This document shows positions 43,649 to 52,492 of a stretch of DNA of 64,000 bases, piece after piece; the first letter of the stretch is position 1, and every line of letters begins with the position of its first letter. Both the position numbers and the translations under genes were made by a program. The notes under the pieces were generated by a model. It was not told the DNA's origin, ran no database searches, and worked only from the letters and a program-made list of their open reading frames with translations. Source of the stretch: Sphingomonas japonica (GTDB lineage: Bacteria > Pseudomonadota > Alphaproteobacteria > Sphingomonadales > Sphingomonadaceae); NCBI RefSeq assembly GCF_006346325.1, contig NZ_VDYR01000001.1, positions 2,071,501-2,135,500 of the forward strand. The letters run 5' to 3'.

Positions 43649-44605
43649 TTATCTCCTGGGCGAAGATTTAGTCTGCGAACCGACCGGCGCAAGCTGGACC
43701 GGGGTGCGCCCGCCGAGCCGCACCAGCACCAACGCCACCGCGACGAGCAGCGCTCCCGCCGCATCGGCCGCCGCCAGCCGCTCGCCATAGGCGATCCACC
43801 CGATCGTCGCCGCCACCACCGGCTGCAGCAGCAGCGCCAGCCCGACCACGATCGGCGAGAGATGCCCGAGCGCATAGATCATCAGCCCCTGACCCAGCAG
43901 CTGGCTGACCACCGCCAGCAGGATCAGCGGCGTCCAGTCGGTCGGCACGATCGCCTCGCCGAGCAGCAGCGCGACCGCGAGCAGCGGCAGCACCGTCATC
44001 AGCGACGACAGCGCCAGCGCGGGCAGCGGCGCCATCACCGCCCGCGCGCGCGCCATGAAGATGAAATAGACCGCATAGAGGATGCCCGCGAGCAGCGAGA
44101 ACAGATCGCCGACCAGATTCTGCGGCGACAGCTCCGCCGATCGCCCCATCAACAGCCCCGCCCCGATCGCGGCGAGCAGCAGCGCCACGCCCTGGCTGCG
44201 GCTGGGCCACGCGCGCGCGATCAGGAACCCGTAGATCGGGTAGATGAAGGTCGCCGAATTGCCGAACAGCGTGGCGTTGGCGAGCGTGGTGCGCACGATC
44301 CCGAAATGCCAGCTCCCCAGATCGGCGGCAAAGGCGATGCCGGCGATGACGAGCACGCCCCACAGCCCGCGTACGCCGGCAAATGCCGGCTTGCCGCGCG
44401 CCATCACCGCCGCCACGACCAGCAGCACCGGCACCGCCAGCGCGATCCGCCAGAATGCCGCGGCGACCGGGCCGGTATCGGCCATGCGCACGAACCACGG
44501 CCCGAACGCCAGCGCGATATTGGCCACGACCACCGCGATCAGCGGCCCGAGGGGCGTGCCGCTTTGGCCGGGCGTAGTTTTTGTTGAGCCGTCGCCGTGA
44601 TGCAT
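43649..44605 (-). CDS. EamA/DMT-family transporter
   Basis: A 318-residue inner-membrane protein with ten hydrophobic helices in two EamA repeats (first repeat about 15-150, second 160-295; AALLLAAIGAGLLMG and LLLQPVVAATIGWIAYGERLAAADAAGALLVA are the ends). Relatives export amino acids, purines or other metabolites. The ATG at 44605 is chosen; the frame is open to 44650 but would run into the divergent reductase promoter. The substrate is not readable. It is probably co-transcribed with the COQ9 gene. Confidence 0.88.
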   Translation of the reverse strand: MHHGDGSTKTTPGQSGTPLGPLIAVVVANIALAFGPWFVRMADTGPVAAAFWRIALAVPVLLVVAAVMARGKPAFAGVRGLWGVLVIAGIAFAADLGSWHFGIVRTTLANATLFGNSATFIYPIYGFLIARAWPSRSQGVALLLAAIGAGLLMGRSAELSPQNLVGDLFSLLAGILYAVYFIFMARARAVMAPLPALALSSLMTVLPLLAVALLLGEAIVPTDWTPLILLAVVSQLLGQGLMIYALGHLSPIVVGLALLLQPVVAATIGWIAYGERLAAADAAGALLVAVALVLVRLGGRTPVQLAPVGSQTKSSPRR

Positions 44606-44661
44606 GTCGCCCTCTAGCGCCCTATCTCGCGGCCTGCGATCCGAAATCACGAGGAAATTTC

Positions 44662-45759
44662 ATGCCCAGCTTGTTCGACCCGATTCAGCTCGGCGCGATT
44701 TCCGCGCCGAATCGCGTATTGATGGCGCCCCTAACCCGCGGCCGCGCGACCCAGGAGCATGTGCCTACGGCGATCATGGCCGACTATTACGCGCAGCGCG
44801 CGTCTGCCGGCCTGATCATTTCCGAGGCGACCGGCATCAGCCGCGAAGGGCTTGGCTGGCCATACGCTCCGGGTCTGTGGACGCCCGAACAGGTCGAAGG
44901 CTGGAAGCCGGTGGTCGAGGCGGTCCACCAGGCCGGCGGTCGTATTGTCGCCCAGCTGTGGCATATGGGGCGGATCGTCCATCCCGACTTTCTGGACGGC
45001 GCCGCACCGCTCTCGTCCTCGGCCACGACCGCTCCGGGATCGGTGCGCACCTATCTGAGCGGCGGCGAAAAGCGGCCCTATGGCCAGGCGCGTGCCGCGA
45101 CTCTCGACGACATCGCCCGGGTGCTCGACGATTACAGCAAGGCGACGCGCAACGCCCGCGAAGTCGGGTTCGACGGCGTCCAGCTCCACGCCGCCAATGG
45201 CTATCTGATCGACCAGTTCCTGCGCGATGGCGCCAACCAGCGCGACGACGACTATGGCGGCTCGGTCGACAACCGCACGCGGCTGCTGCGCGAGGCAGTC
45301 GATCGCCTGATCGCCGAGATCGGTGCCGACCGCGTCGGCGTGCGCTTTTCGCCCAATGGCGACACGCAGGGCGTGATCGACAGCAATCCGGAAAGCGTGT
45401 TCGTGCCTGCCGCGCAGTGGCTCGGCGAGCGAGGCATCGCCTTCCTCGAACTGCGCGAACCCGGCCCCGACGGTACCTTTGGCAGCACTACCCAGCCGCG
45501 CGTGTCGCCCGCTGTGCGCAAGGTGTTTGATGGCCCGCTGGTGCTCAACCAGGATTATCGCGGCGCCGAAGCGCAGGCGGAGCTCGACGCTGGCAATGCC
45601 GACGCGATCGCGTTCGGACGGACCTTCCTTGCCAATCCGGATCTGCCGGAGCGGCTGCGGACCGGCGCGGTGCTGAACGAGGACGATGTGAAGACCTGGT
45701 ATTCGCGCGGCGTCGAAGGATACACCGACTATCCCGCGCTGCAGACTATCGCGGCGTAA
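44662..45759 (+). CDS. Old Yellow Enzyme family FMN-dependent alkene reductase
   Basis: A 365-residue TIM-barrel flavoenzyme. FMN and active-site blocks: NRVLMAPLTRGRA, QLWHMGRI (Trp/His region), GVQLHAANGYLIDQFLRDGANQRDDDYGGS with the His/Asn-type pair HAAN, and AIAFGRTFLANPDLPERL for phosphate binding. The ATG at 44662 has AGGA 6 bases upstream. It reduces activated C=C bonds with NADPH; NemA-like activity on N-ethylmaleimide or nitro compounds is typical. It is divergent from the EamA gene. Confidence 0.95.
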   Translation: MPSLFDPIQLGAISAPNRVLMAPLTRGRATQEHVPTAIMADYYAQRASAGLIISEATGISREGLGWPYAPGLWTPEQVEGWKPVVEAVHQAGGRIVAQLWHMGRIVHPDFLDGAAPLSSSATTAPGSVRTYLSGGEKRPYGQARAATLDDIARVLDDYSKATRNAREVGFDGVQLHAANGYLIDQFLRDGANQRDDDYGGSVDNRTRLLREAVDRLIAEIGADRVGVRFSPNGDTQGVIDSNPESVFVPAAQWLGERGIAFLELREPGPDGTFGSTTQPRVSPAVRKVFDGPLVLNQDYRGAEAQAELDAGNADAIAFGRTFLANPDLPERLRTGAVLNEDDVKTWYSRGVEGYTDYPALQTIAA

Positions 45760-45801
45760 GCGCGGGCGTCCCTCCGGCCGACGCGCCGGGGGGACGCTCC
45801 T

Positions 45802-46155
45802 TCACGCGTCCGGGCGCGACCAGATCCAGGTGCCGCTGATCACCGCAATCGCCGCCGGGATCGCACCCCACGGCATCGGCACGAAAATCAGCCCCAGCAC
45901 GCCGCTTCCGGCCAGCATCACGCTCGAAATCAGCTTGCCCCGCCGCGGGATCGCGCCGTTGCGGCGCCACGCATGGATATGCGGGCCGAAATGTGGATGA
46001 TCGAGCAGCCACGCCTCGAACTTCGGGTTCGACCGCGCGAAGCAGAAGGCGGCGAGGATCACGAACGGCACCGTCGGCATTACCGGCAGGAACGCGCCGA
46101 TGAAGCCGAGGATCAGCGCGACGATGCCGCCGATCAGATAGAGAATGCGCGCCAC
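45802..46155 (-). CDS. YbaN/DUF454-family inner-membrane protein
   Basis: About 117 residues from a GTG at 46155 preceded by AGGA; the open frame beyond lies over the GNAT gene and is spurious. The family pattern is clear: ILYLIGGIVALILGFIGAFLPVMPTVPF, AAFCFARSNPKFEAWLLDHPHFGPHI and IPRRGKLIS, then two more hydrophobic helices. The function of this family is not established. It is the last gene of the string that begins with the riboflavin genes. Confidence 0.85.
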   Translation of the reverse strand: MARILYLIGGIVALILGFIGAFLPVMPTVPFVILAAFCFARSNPKFEAWLLDHPHFGPHIHAWRRNGAIPRRGKLISSVMLAGSGVLGLIFVPMPWGAIPAAIAVISGTWIWSRPDA

Positions 46156-46204
46156 GCGATCGGTCCTGCCACCGCTCCACGCGATTGGCGAGGGTATTTG
46201 CGAC

Positions 46205-46744
46205 TCAATCGCGGGTTCGGTTTCGCCACTGCTCGGCAGTCTGGCCCCAGGCATCGACGGTTTCGTGCTCATAGGGCGCAGGCAGGCTGACCCGGCCGCC
46301 ATTGGTCGATCCCAGTCGCCGTGCCAGCGCGATCGAGCGCGCATTCGCCGGATCGATGGTGTGGATGATATGCCTCCAGCCGAGGATATCGACGGCATAG
46401 TCCATGCATGCCACCGCCGCCTCGTGGGCATATCCACGTCCGGCGCTGTCGCGCGCCAGGCCCCAGCCGACTTCGGTCCCCGGCCAGCCTTCGGGCTGCC
46501 ACGGCCCGATCCGGCCGATCCAGCGCCCGGTCGCGCGCTCGATCACCGAGAACATCGCGAAACCCTTGATATCCCACGCCCCGCGCATCGCGCACAGGTC
46601 GCGCCACGCCTGGCTGCGCGGCTTGGTCCCGCCGATGAAGCGCATCGTCTCCTCGTCGGCCGACATCTCCGCCCAGCCATCAAGGTCGCTCGTCTCGGGC
46701 AGGCGAAGCACCAGGCGCTCAGTGAACAGCACCGGCCCGTTCAT
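46205..46744 (-). CDS. GNAT-family N-acetyltransferase (RimJ/RimL-like)
   Basis: This encodes 179 residues. The N-terminus [20 protein letters not shown] and the acetyl-CoA site [20 protein letters not shown], followed by [19 protein letters not shown], define the RimJ-like group that acetylates protein N-termini or small amines. Its start overlaps the ribH stop by 4 bases (ATGA), which couples it to the riboflavin operon, although a functional link is not obvious. Confidence 0.9.
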   Translation of the reverse strand: MNGPVLFTERLVLRLPETSDLDGWAEMSADEETMRFIGGTKPRSQAWRDLCAMRGAWDIKGFAMFSVIERATGRWIGRIGPWQPEGWPGTEVGWGLARDSAGRGYAHEAAVACMDYAVDILGWRHIIHTIDPANARSIALARRLGSTNGGRVSLPAPYEHETVDAWGQTAEQWRNRTRD

Positions 46745-47160
46745 GCAAGACGCGTCCGCAGCTCCAGCATCGCGATCGCCGCCTTGGCTGCTTCGCCGCC
46801 CTTGTCCTTTTGCGCCGGATCGGCGCGCACCAGCGCCTGCGCCTCGTCCTCGACGGTCAGGATGCCGTTGCCGATCGCGATGCCGTCCATCGACAGTGCC
46901 ATCAGGCCGCGCGCGCTTTCGCCCGCGACGATCTCGAAATGATAGGTCTCGCCGCGAATGACGACGCCAAGCGCGACATAGCCGTCATACATCCCGCTCT
47001 GGTCGGCGAGCGCGACCGCGGCCGGGATTTCGAGCGCGCCGGGGACCGTGATCGTTTCCGACTCATGCCCTGCCGCTTTCAGCGCCGCCCGCGCGCCGCT
47101 CAGCAGCATGTCGTTGAGGCCGCCGTAGAACCGTGCCTCGACGATCAGGAATTTCGCCAT
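46741..47160 (-). CDS. ribH: 6,7-dimethyl-8-ribityllumazine synthase
   Basis: This encodes 139 residues. Lumazine synthase blocks are visible: [32 protein letters not shown], and [25 protein letters not shown] with the catalytic His. It condenses the RibBX product with 5-amino-6-ribitylaminouracil to give the substrate of RibE. The start overlaps the ribBX stop (TGATG). Confidence 0.96.
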   Translation of the reverse strand: MAKFLIVEARFYGGLNDMLLSGARAALKAAGHESETITVPGALEIPAAVALADQSGMYDGYVALGVVIRGETYHFEIVAGESARGLMALSMDGIAIGNGILTVEDEAQALVRADPAQKDKGGEAAKAAIAMLELRTRLA

Positions 47161-48296
47161 CAGTCCGCTCCCGTGATCGGCCGTTCGCCGACGATGCTGA
47201 GGCCATAGCCGTCTAGGCCGACCAAGGTGTGATGGGTGTTGGTGAGCAGCACCATGTCGCGCACGCCAAGTTCGGTGAGGATGGTCGCGCCGACGCCATA
47301 GTCGCGCAGCTCGTCCATGTCCTTGGCCGCCAGCCTGCCCTCGCGCGCCTGAAGCGCCATCGTATAGGCATCGATGCGGGTCGGCGTGATCACCACGACG
47401 ACGCCGGCGCCGGCCTCGCCGATCTGCTCCATCGAACGCTGCAACAGCTTGCCGCGCGGGCCCTGCTCACCGAAAATGTCGCCGAACGGGGTAAGCGCAT
47501 GCATCCGCACCAGCGTCGGTTTCGCCGGGTCGATGCGCCCCTTGACCAGCGCGACCTGCTCGGTCCCCGTGGCCTTGTTCCAGAAGGTCATCGCCGTCCA
47601 GTCGCCGCCCCATTGGCTGGTGAAGCGCGCCTCGGCTCGTTTCTCGACGAGATGGTCATGGCGGCGGCGATAGGCGATGAGATCGCGGATCGTGCCGATC
47701 TTGAGCTTGTGGAACTGCGCGAAGGCGACGAGGTCGTCCATCCGCGCCATTTCGCCGTCGTCCTTCATGATCTCGCAGATCACGCCCGACGGGTTGAGCC
47801 CGGCGAGCCGGGCGACATCGACCGCAGCTTCGGTATGACCGGCGCGGACCAGCACGCCGCCGTCGCGTGCGACCAGCGGAAAGACGTGACCGGGGGTGAC
47901 GATCTCGTCCTTGCCCTTCGACGCATCGATCGCGACGGCGATGGTACGCGCGCGGTCGGCGGCGGAAATTCCGGTGGTAACGCCATCGCGTGCCTCGATC
48001 GACACGGTGAACGCGGTTTCGTGGCGGGTGCCGTTGTGCCGCGCCATCAGATCGAGGCCAAGCGCCTGGGTCCTCTCCTTGGTCATCGCCAGACAGATCA
48101 GCCCGCGGCCATAGCGCGCCATGAAGTTGATCGCATCGGGCGTCGCCATCTGCGCAGGGATGACAAGGTCGCCTTCATTCTCACGATCCTCGTCGTCGAC
48201 CAGCACGAACATGCGGCCGTTGCGTGCCTCGTCGATGATCTCTTCGGGCGACGACAGGAAGCCGTGGGCGAGGCGGGCGATTTCAGGCTGTGGCAC
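47160..48296 (-). CDS. RibBX: DHBP synthase fused to a degenerate GTP cyclohydrolase II domain
   Basis: This encodes 378 residues. The GTG at 48296 has GGAG 7 bases upstream and overlaps ribE by 14 bases; the frame further upstream is a shadow of ribE. The N-terminal RibB half is intact, with the Mg-binding [15 protein letters not shown] and [15 protein letters not shown]. The C-terminal RibA-like half has the fold ([46 protein letters not shown]) but contains no cysteine at all. The zinc-binding cysteines of true GTP cyclohydrolase II are therefore missing. Such RibBX proteins are known from Alphaproteobacteria and lack cyclohydrolase activity. A separate ribA is needed elsewhere. Confidence 0.92.
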   Translation of the reverse strand: MPQPEIARLAHGFLSSPEEIIDEARNGRMFVLVDDEDRENEGDLVIPAQMATPDAINFMARYGRGLICLAMTKERTQALGLDLMARHNGTRHETAFTVSIEARDGVTTGISAADRARTIAVAIDASKGKDEIVTPGHVFPLVARDGGVLVRAGHTEAAVDVARLAGLNPSGVICEIMKDDGEMARMDDLVAFAQFHKLKIGTIRDLIAYRRRHDHLVEKRAEARFTSQWGGDWTAMTFWNKATGTEQVALVKGRIDPAKPTLVRMHALTPFGDIFGEQGPRGKLLQRSMEQIGEAGAGVVVVITPTRIDAYTMALQAREGRLAAKDMDELRDYGVGATILTELGVRDMVLLTNTHHTLVGLDGYGLSIVGERPITGAD

Positions 48297-48891
48297 GAAG
48301 CTGCTCCATGCGTTGCAGATAGCGGGCGAGCACGTCGATCTCGAGATTGACCGACTGGCCAGGTGCCAGATCGGCAAAGGTCGTGACCTGCGCAGTATGC
48401 GGGATGATGTTGAGGCCGAAACGGACACCGCCAGGAACATCCTCGACGGCGTTGACGGTCAGCGACACGCCGTCGACGGTCACCGATCCCTTGGCGGCGA
48501 CATAGGGAGCGATTTCGGGTCCGGCGGCGACGACGACGCGGTGCGATCCGCCTTCGGCATCGACCGATTCGATCCGGCCGACGCCATCGACATGCCCGGT
48601 GACGATATGCCCGCCCAGTTCGTCGCCGACGCGCAGCGCGCGTTCGAGGTTGAGGCGGCGGCCCACGCTCCACATGTCGGCGGCAGTGCGCGACACGGTT
48701 TCGGCCGACACGTCGAACGCCACTTGCCCCGGCGCCTTGCCGACGACGGTGAGACAGACGCCCGAACATGCGATCGACGCGCCAAGGTCGATCGCGGCGG
48801 TGTCGTATCCGGTCGCGACATGAACGCGCCGGTCGCCGCGATCCTCGATGCGGTCGATGGTGCCGATGTCGGTGACGATGCCGGTGAACAT
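48283..48891 (-). CDS. ribE: Riboflavin synthase alpha chain
   Basis: This encodes 202 residues with the two lumazine-binding repeats. The first begins MFTGIVTDIGTIDRIED with SIACSGVCLTVVG; the second begins LGGHIVTGHVDGVGRIESV with GSVTVDGVSLTVNAV. It dismutates two lumazine molecules to riboflavin. It overlaps ribBX at its end and follows ribD by 9 bases. The same gene is called ribC in some nomenclatures. Confidence 0.96.
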   Translation of the reverse strand: MFTGIVTDIGTIDRIEDRGDRRVHVATGYDTAAIDLGASIACSGVCLTVVGKAPGQVAFDVSAETVSRTAADMWSVGRRLNLERALRVGDELGGHIVTGHVDGVGRIESVDAEGGSHRVVVAAGPEIAPYVAAKGSVTVDGVSLTVNAVEDVPGGVRFGLNIIPHTAQVTTFADLAPGQSVNLEIDVLARYLQRMEQLRATA

Positions 48892-48900
48892 GGATGCTTC

Positions 48901-49890
48901 CTATAGCCTGACGCGCTCGTAGGCTTCGAGCCGGTCGCTGCCAAGCTGCCGCGCGTCGGCCAGTCTCCAGCGGCCGTGCGCCTGCGCGAGGTCGGCGAGA
49001 CCGATCTCGCCCAGCATGCGCCCGCCGCCGATCAAAACCGGCGCGCGGTAGAGCAGCAGGCGATCGACGAGATCGGCGGCGAGGAACGATGCCGCCGCGC
49101 CCATCCCGCCCTCGACCAGCAACCAGTCGACGCCCTCAAGGGTGGCGATGGCGGATGGGGATGCGATGGTGATCCATTCTTCGTCATTCCCGCCTCCGCG
49201 GGGATGACGGGAGGCGAGCAGGATGCGTTGCGGGCTGCGGTCTTCCAGCCCCGGCAAGCGCACGTCGAGCACAGGCGCATCCGCCTCGGCCGTCCTGCGC
49301 CCGACCAGGATCGCGTCGCTCTTTGCCCGCTCGACATGCGCATGCGCCCGCGCTTCGGCACCGGTAATCCAGCGGCTGCTGCCGTCCGCCATCGCGATCG
49401 CCCCGTCGAGTGACAGGCCGAGCTTGAGCGTGACATGCGGGCGCCCCAGCGCCTGCCGCGTCAGGAACCCCGCAAGCGAACGCTGCGCGGCATCCGCCCC
49501 GATGCCGGTGACGACCGCGATCCCGGCCGCCTCCAGCATTGCATGGCCCCGCCCGTCGGTCCGCGGGTCGGGATCGCGCAGCGCCGCGACGACGCGCGCC
49601 ACCCCCGCCGCGACCAGCGACGACGCACAGGCCGGGCCGCGCTCAGAGACATGCGCGCACGGCTCGAGGCTGGTGTACACGGTAGCGCCGCGCGCCGCTT
49701 CGCCCGCCTCGGCCAGCGCGATCGCTTCGGCATGCGGCCTTCCGCCCGGTTGCGTCCAGCCGCGGCCGACGACAACGCCATCGCGGACGATCACGCAGCC
49801 AACATTGGGGTTGGGCGCGCACCGGCCGCGGCCGCGCTCGCCCAGTGCGATCGCCGCCGCCATCCAGCGTGCGTCGGTCAGAGGCCCCAC
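48901..49890 (-). CDS. ribD: Bifunctional deaminase/reductase RibD
   Basis: This encodes 329 residues from a GTG at 49890, with an ATG at 49863 as alternative. The N-terminal deaminase has the zinc site HAEAIALAEAGE plus EPCAHVSERGPAC. The C-terminal reductase has HVTLKLGLSLDGAIAMADG, AILVGRRTAEAD and LLVEGGMGAAASFLAADLVD. It performs the second and third steps of riboflavin synthesis. A REP-like palindrome lies inside the coding region, adding about a dozen residues in frame to a surface loop of the reductase. The preceding small gene overlaps by 13 bases. No FMN riboswitch is seen upstream. Confidence 0.95.
   Translation of the reverse strand: MGPLTDARWMAAAIALGERGRGRCAPNPNVGCVIVRDGVVVGRGWTQPGGRPHAEAIALAEAGEAARGATVYTSLEPCAHVSERGPACASSLVAAGVARVVAALRDPDPRTDGRGHAMLEAAGIAVVTGIGADAAQRSLAGFLTRQALGRPHVTLKLGLSLDGAIAMADGSSRWITGAEARAHAHVERAKSDAILVGRRTAEADAPVLDVRLPGLEDRSPQRILLASRHPRGGGNDEEWITIASPSAIATLEGVDWLLVEGGMGAAASFLAADLVDRLLLYRAPVLIGGGRMLGEIGLADLAQAHGRWRLADARQLGSDRLEAYERVRL
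49182..49209. repeat. REP-like palindrome inside ribD
   Basis: CGTCATTCCCGC (49182-49193) and GCGGGGATGACG (49198-49209) form an inverted repeat with one G-T pair around CTCC. Palindromes of the form CGTCATTCCCGCG...CGGGAATGACG are common dispersed intergenic repeats in proteobacteria. Here the element is within ribD, read in frame as RHPRGGGNDE between conserved reductase blocks. Confidence 0.75.
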
Positions 49891-50261
49891 GATTCGAGGC
49901 TGTCGTCGATCCGCTTGAACGCCGCGCGGTTTTCGGCACGGCGCTTCTCGAGCGCGGCCTCGCGCTTGGCCCGATTGGCGGCGTCGATCTTCTGCGCCGC
50001 GACGATTTCCGCATCGGTGCGATCAAGCGGCCAGCTTTCGGCATAGATGATGGTGCGCTTGTAGGGCGTCTTGAACTTGGAATCGATCGTGAAGCCGACC
50101 AGGATCATCGAGAAAAGAAACACGGAAAGCGCCAGGAACGCCAACTTGTGCTTCTGCTGCTGGCCAAGGAACGAGCGCAGGTCATGGAACGCACGGCGCG
50201 GCGAGATATCGCGAAAGAAGCTCACGCCAAAGATATAGGGAAGCGGGGGCGCGGCGACCAC
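49878..50261 (-). CDS. Small inner-membrane protein of unknown function
   Basis: This encodes 127 residues from a GTG at 50261 preceded by AGGAA; a GTG at 50225 is an alternative. One hydrophobic helix lies at about 41-57 (LAFLALSVFLFSMILVGF), followed by a Lys/Arg/Ala/Glu-rich helical tail with coiled-coil character (AQKIDAANRAKREAALEKRRAENRAAFKR). It therefore looks like a single-pass anchor protein with a charged domain. I do not recognise the family. It sits between tonB and ribD on the same strand and overlaps ribD by 13 bases, so it may be co-translated with the riboflavin genes. Confidence 0.7.
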   Translation of the reverse strand: MVAAPPLPYIFGVSFFRDISPRRAFHDLRSFLGQQQKHKLAFLALSVFLFSMILVGFTIDSKFKTPYKRTIIYAESWPLDRTDAEIVAAQKIDAANRAKREAALEKRRAENRAAFKRIDDSLESWGL

Positions 50262-50288
50262 CCCCGCGCTTCCTGTCGGCCGCGACGC

Positions 50289-50960
50289 TTAGCGTTCAAG
50301 CACGAACCGCACCGTCAGCGTCTGCCAGCTCTCGACCGGCACGCCGCCCCGCGTCGCCGGCCTGAACCGCCACGACGACAATGCCCGCCGCCGGGTCGCC
50401 TCGAAAAAGGCATCGGACGTCGCGGCGACGCGCTCCACCTGCTTGACGCGGCCGTCGATGCCGATGCGGACCCGCACCGTCGCCTGGCCCTCGCGCTCGG
50501 CGCGGCGTTCGGCGGCGGGATAGTCGGGTTGGAAATCGCGGGCGTAGCGGGTGTCGCGCGTCGCCGGCGACAACGGCAATTCGCTCGGCAGCGATGTGAT
50601 CGGCCCCGCAGGCGCCGGATCGCCGCGCGGCGCTGGCAGCGGCGGCGGTGGAAACGGCGGGATGATCGTCGTCGTGTCGATCCCGTTGGGCGTCGGTGGC
50701 AAGGGCAGCGGCGGCGTCGGTACGACCGGATTGGTGGGCTGCGGATCGGTAACGCGTTCGGCCGGAGGTGGTGGTTCCGGCGGCGGCGGAGGCTTGGGAA
50801 GCGCGATGTCGATCATCTGGATATCGGGATCGTCGGGCTCGACGAACACTTCGGGCGCGGCGAGGAACAACGCGGCGAGAACGCCGCCGTTGATCGCGAG
50901 CGCGGCGCCCATGCTCGCGGGATGGAAGCTCGAACGGCGCGAAGCATAGCCTGCGGTCAT
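50289..50960 (-). CDS. tonB: Energy transducer TonB
   Basis: This encodes 223 residues. The ATG at 50960 has AAGGAG about 7 bases upstream; the frame continues to 51029 without support. There is a single N-terminal TM helix (MGAALAINGGVLAALFLAAP), a Pro-rich periplasmic spacer (about 52-135; KPPPPPEPPPP) and the C-terminal TonB domain (DYPAAERRAEREGQATVRVRIGIDGRVKQVE, SSWRFRPATRGGVPVESW). It energises TonB-dependent receptors such as the zinc receptor at 27.6 kb. No exbB or exbD is adjacent. An imperfect dyad at 50991-51002 may be a metal-regulator site. Confidence 0.93.
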   Translation of the reverse strand: MTAGYASRRSSFHPASMGAALAINGGVLAALFLAAPEVFVEPDDPDIQMIDIALPKPPPPPEPPPPAERVTDPQPTNPVVPTPPLPLPPTPNGIDTTTIIPPFPPPPLPAPRGDPAPAGPITSLPSELPLSPATRDTRYARDFQPDYPAAERRAEREGQATVRVRIGIDGRVKQVERVAATSDAFFEATRRRALSSWRFRPATRGGVPVESWQTLTVRFVLER

Positions 50961-51033
50961 GTCCCTCTCCTTCTGATCGAAGGTAAAGGTATGATACAAC
51001 ATTGCATGATTGGCAAGGGATGGCTTCAAACGA

Positions 51034-52398
51034 TCATTGCGTCAGCATTACCGCCTTCAGGTTCATGAATTCGTGCAGCCCCCACGGGCCGAGCTCTCGG
51101 CCATGGCCGGAACGCTTGACCCCACCGAACGGCGCCTGCGGAGTCGATGCCAGCATCTGGTTGACCGCGATCATCCCGGCTTCGATGTCGCGTTCGAACC
51201 GCGCGCGTTCGTCCGCAGCGTTCGTCCACACGCTCGCACCCAGCCCGAACGGCACGTCGTTGGCGAGCGTGATCGCCGCATCGAGATCGGACACCTTGAA
51301 CAGCAGCGCGACCGGCCCGAAGATTTCTTCGCGCGCAACGTCCGAATCGGGCGGAACGTCGGTCAGGATGCCCGGCGTCATCCACGCCCCCGGCCGGTCG
51401 ATCGGCTCGGCGCGCAGCAGTGGCGTCGCGCCTGCCGCAAGCGCCTTTTCGACCTGCTCGACCACCGTGTCGCGCTGCTCGATGCTCGACAGCGGCCCGA
51501 GAATGGTCGCGTCGTCCATCGGATCGCCGACATGGGCGGCGCGCATCCCGGCGGCAAACGCGTCCGCAAACGCGTCATAGACGTCGGCATGGACGATGAA
51601 CCGCTTGGCGCAGATGCACGACTGTCCGGCATTTTGCAGCCGCGCGGTCACTGCCGTCTCCGCCGCCTTGGCGATATCCGCCGACGGCATGACGATGAAC
51701 GGGTCCGACCCGCCGAGTTCGAGCACCACTTTCTTGAGCGCGCGACCTGCCGCCTCCGCCACCTTGACGCCCGCCCCCTCGCTTCCGGTCAGCGTCACCG
51801 CGGCTATGCGCGGATCGGCGATCAACGCGCCGACCGCGCTCGAGGGGATAGCGAGATTCTGGAACACGCCCTCGGGCGCGCCGGCCTCGCGCGCCATTCG
51901 CTCGATCAGCGCCGCACATCCTTGCGTGATCGAGGCGTGCTTGAGCAGCCCGACATTCCCCGCCAGGATCGCCGGCGCCATGAAGCGGACCACCTGCCAA
52001 TAGGGAAAATTCCACGGCATGATCGCCAGCACCGGGCCGATCGGATGCCACTGCGCGATCGCCTTGCCGCCCGGCGTGGCGACTTCGGACGATTCCAGAA
52101 ACGCAGGCCCGTGCTCGGCATAATAGCGAAATCCCGCGACGCACTTGGCGACTTCGGCGAGCGCCGACTTGTTCGTCTTGCCCATCTCCTCGACCGCGGT
52201 CCGCGCGAGTTCCGCCCGATTGGCCTCGAACGCGTCGGCGATGCGGCTCAGCAGTGCGGTGCGCTCGCCGATCGCGGTAGTGCGCCAGCGACGAAACCCC
52301 TTGGCAGCGGCGGCGATCTTCGCCTCCACGGCGGCTGCGTCGTCAGCGGGGTGGCGCGCGGTTTCCTGGCCGGTGGCGGGGTTGATGCTGGTGAACAT
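51034..52398 (-). CDS. NAD(P)-dependent succinate-semialdehyde dehydrogenase
   Basis: This encodes 454 residues of aldehyde dehydrogenase. The start at ATG 52398 is set by the typical MFTSINPATGQETARHPADD with AGGAG 10 bases upstream; the frame remains open far upstream only as antisense of ispA. Catalytic residues are Glu in VLELGGSDPF and Cys in NAGQSCICAKR; NFPYWQVVRFMAP and IFGPVALLF are family blocks. It matches the SSADH group of the GABA/arginine breakdown route, which fits the agmatine-putrescine genes at 37 kb, though they are distant. The exact aldehyde is inferred. Confidence 0.92.
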   Translation of the reverse strand: MFTSINPATGQETARHPADDAAAVEAKIAAAAKGFRRWRTTAIGERTALLSRIADAFEANRAELARTAVEEMGKTNKSALAEVAKCVAGFRYYAEHGPAFLESSEVATPGGKAIAQWHPIGPVLAIMPWNFPYWQVVRFMAPAILAGNVGLLKHASITQGCAALIERMAREAGAPEGVFQNLAIPSSAVGALIADPRIAAVTLTGSEGAGVKVAEAAGRALKKVVLELGGSDPFIVMPSADIAKAAETAVTARLQNAGQSCICAKRFIVHADVYDAFADAFAAGMRAAHVGDPMDDATILGPLSSIEQRDTVVEQVEKALAAGATPLLRAEPIDRPGAWMTPGILTDVPPDSDVAREEIFGPVALLFKVSDLDAAITLANDVPFGLGASVWTNAADERARFERDIEAGMIAVNQMLASTPQAPFGGVKRSGHGRELGPWGLHEFMNLKAVMLTQ

Positions 52399-52492
52399 GT
52401 CGGCAGGCTCCTGGGGTCGGCGTCTATGCGGGTAACGCCTGCCTGCGCGCGGGAGTTGCAACCCGGCCCCCACCTGCCGCATAGCACCGCGC

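Noticed and set aside
40486..43671. Open frame of 1061 codons antisense to ssb, feoB, feoA and part of the COQ9 gene
   Set aside because: The opposite strand carries four genes with clear motifs. Long antisense frames are common in high-GC DNA, and the product is low-complexity, rich in Arg, Asp, Gln and His, with no domain.
49891..50300. Possible FMN riboswitch before ribD
   Set aside because: No RFN-type conserved blocks were recognised and the region is coding; the operon seems not to have one here.
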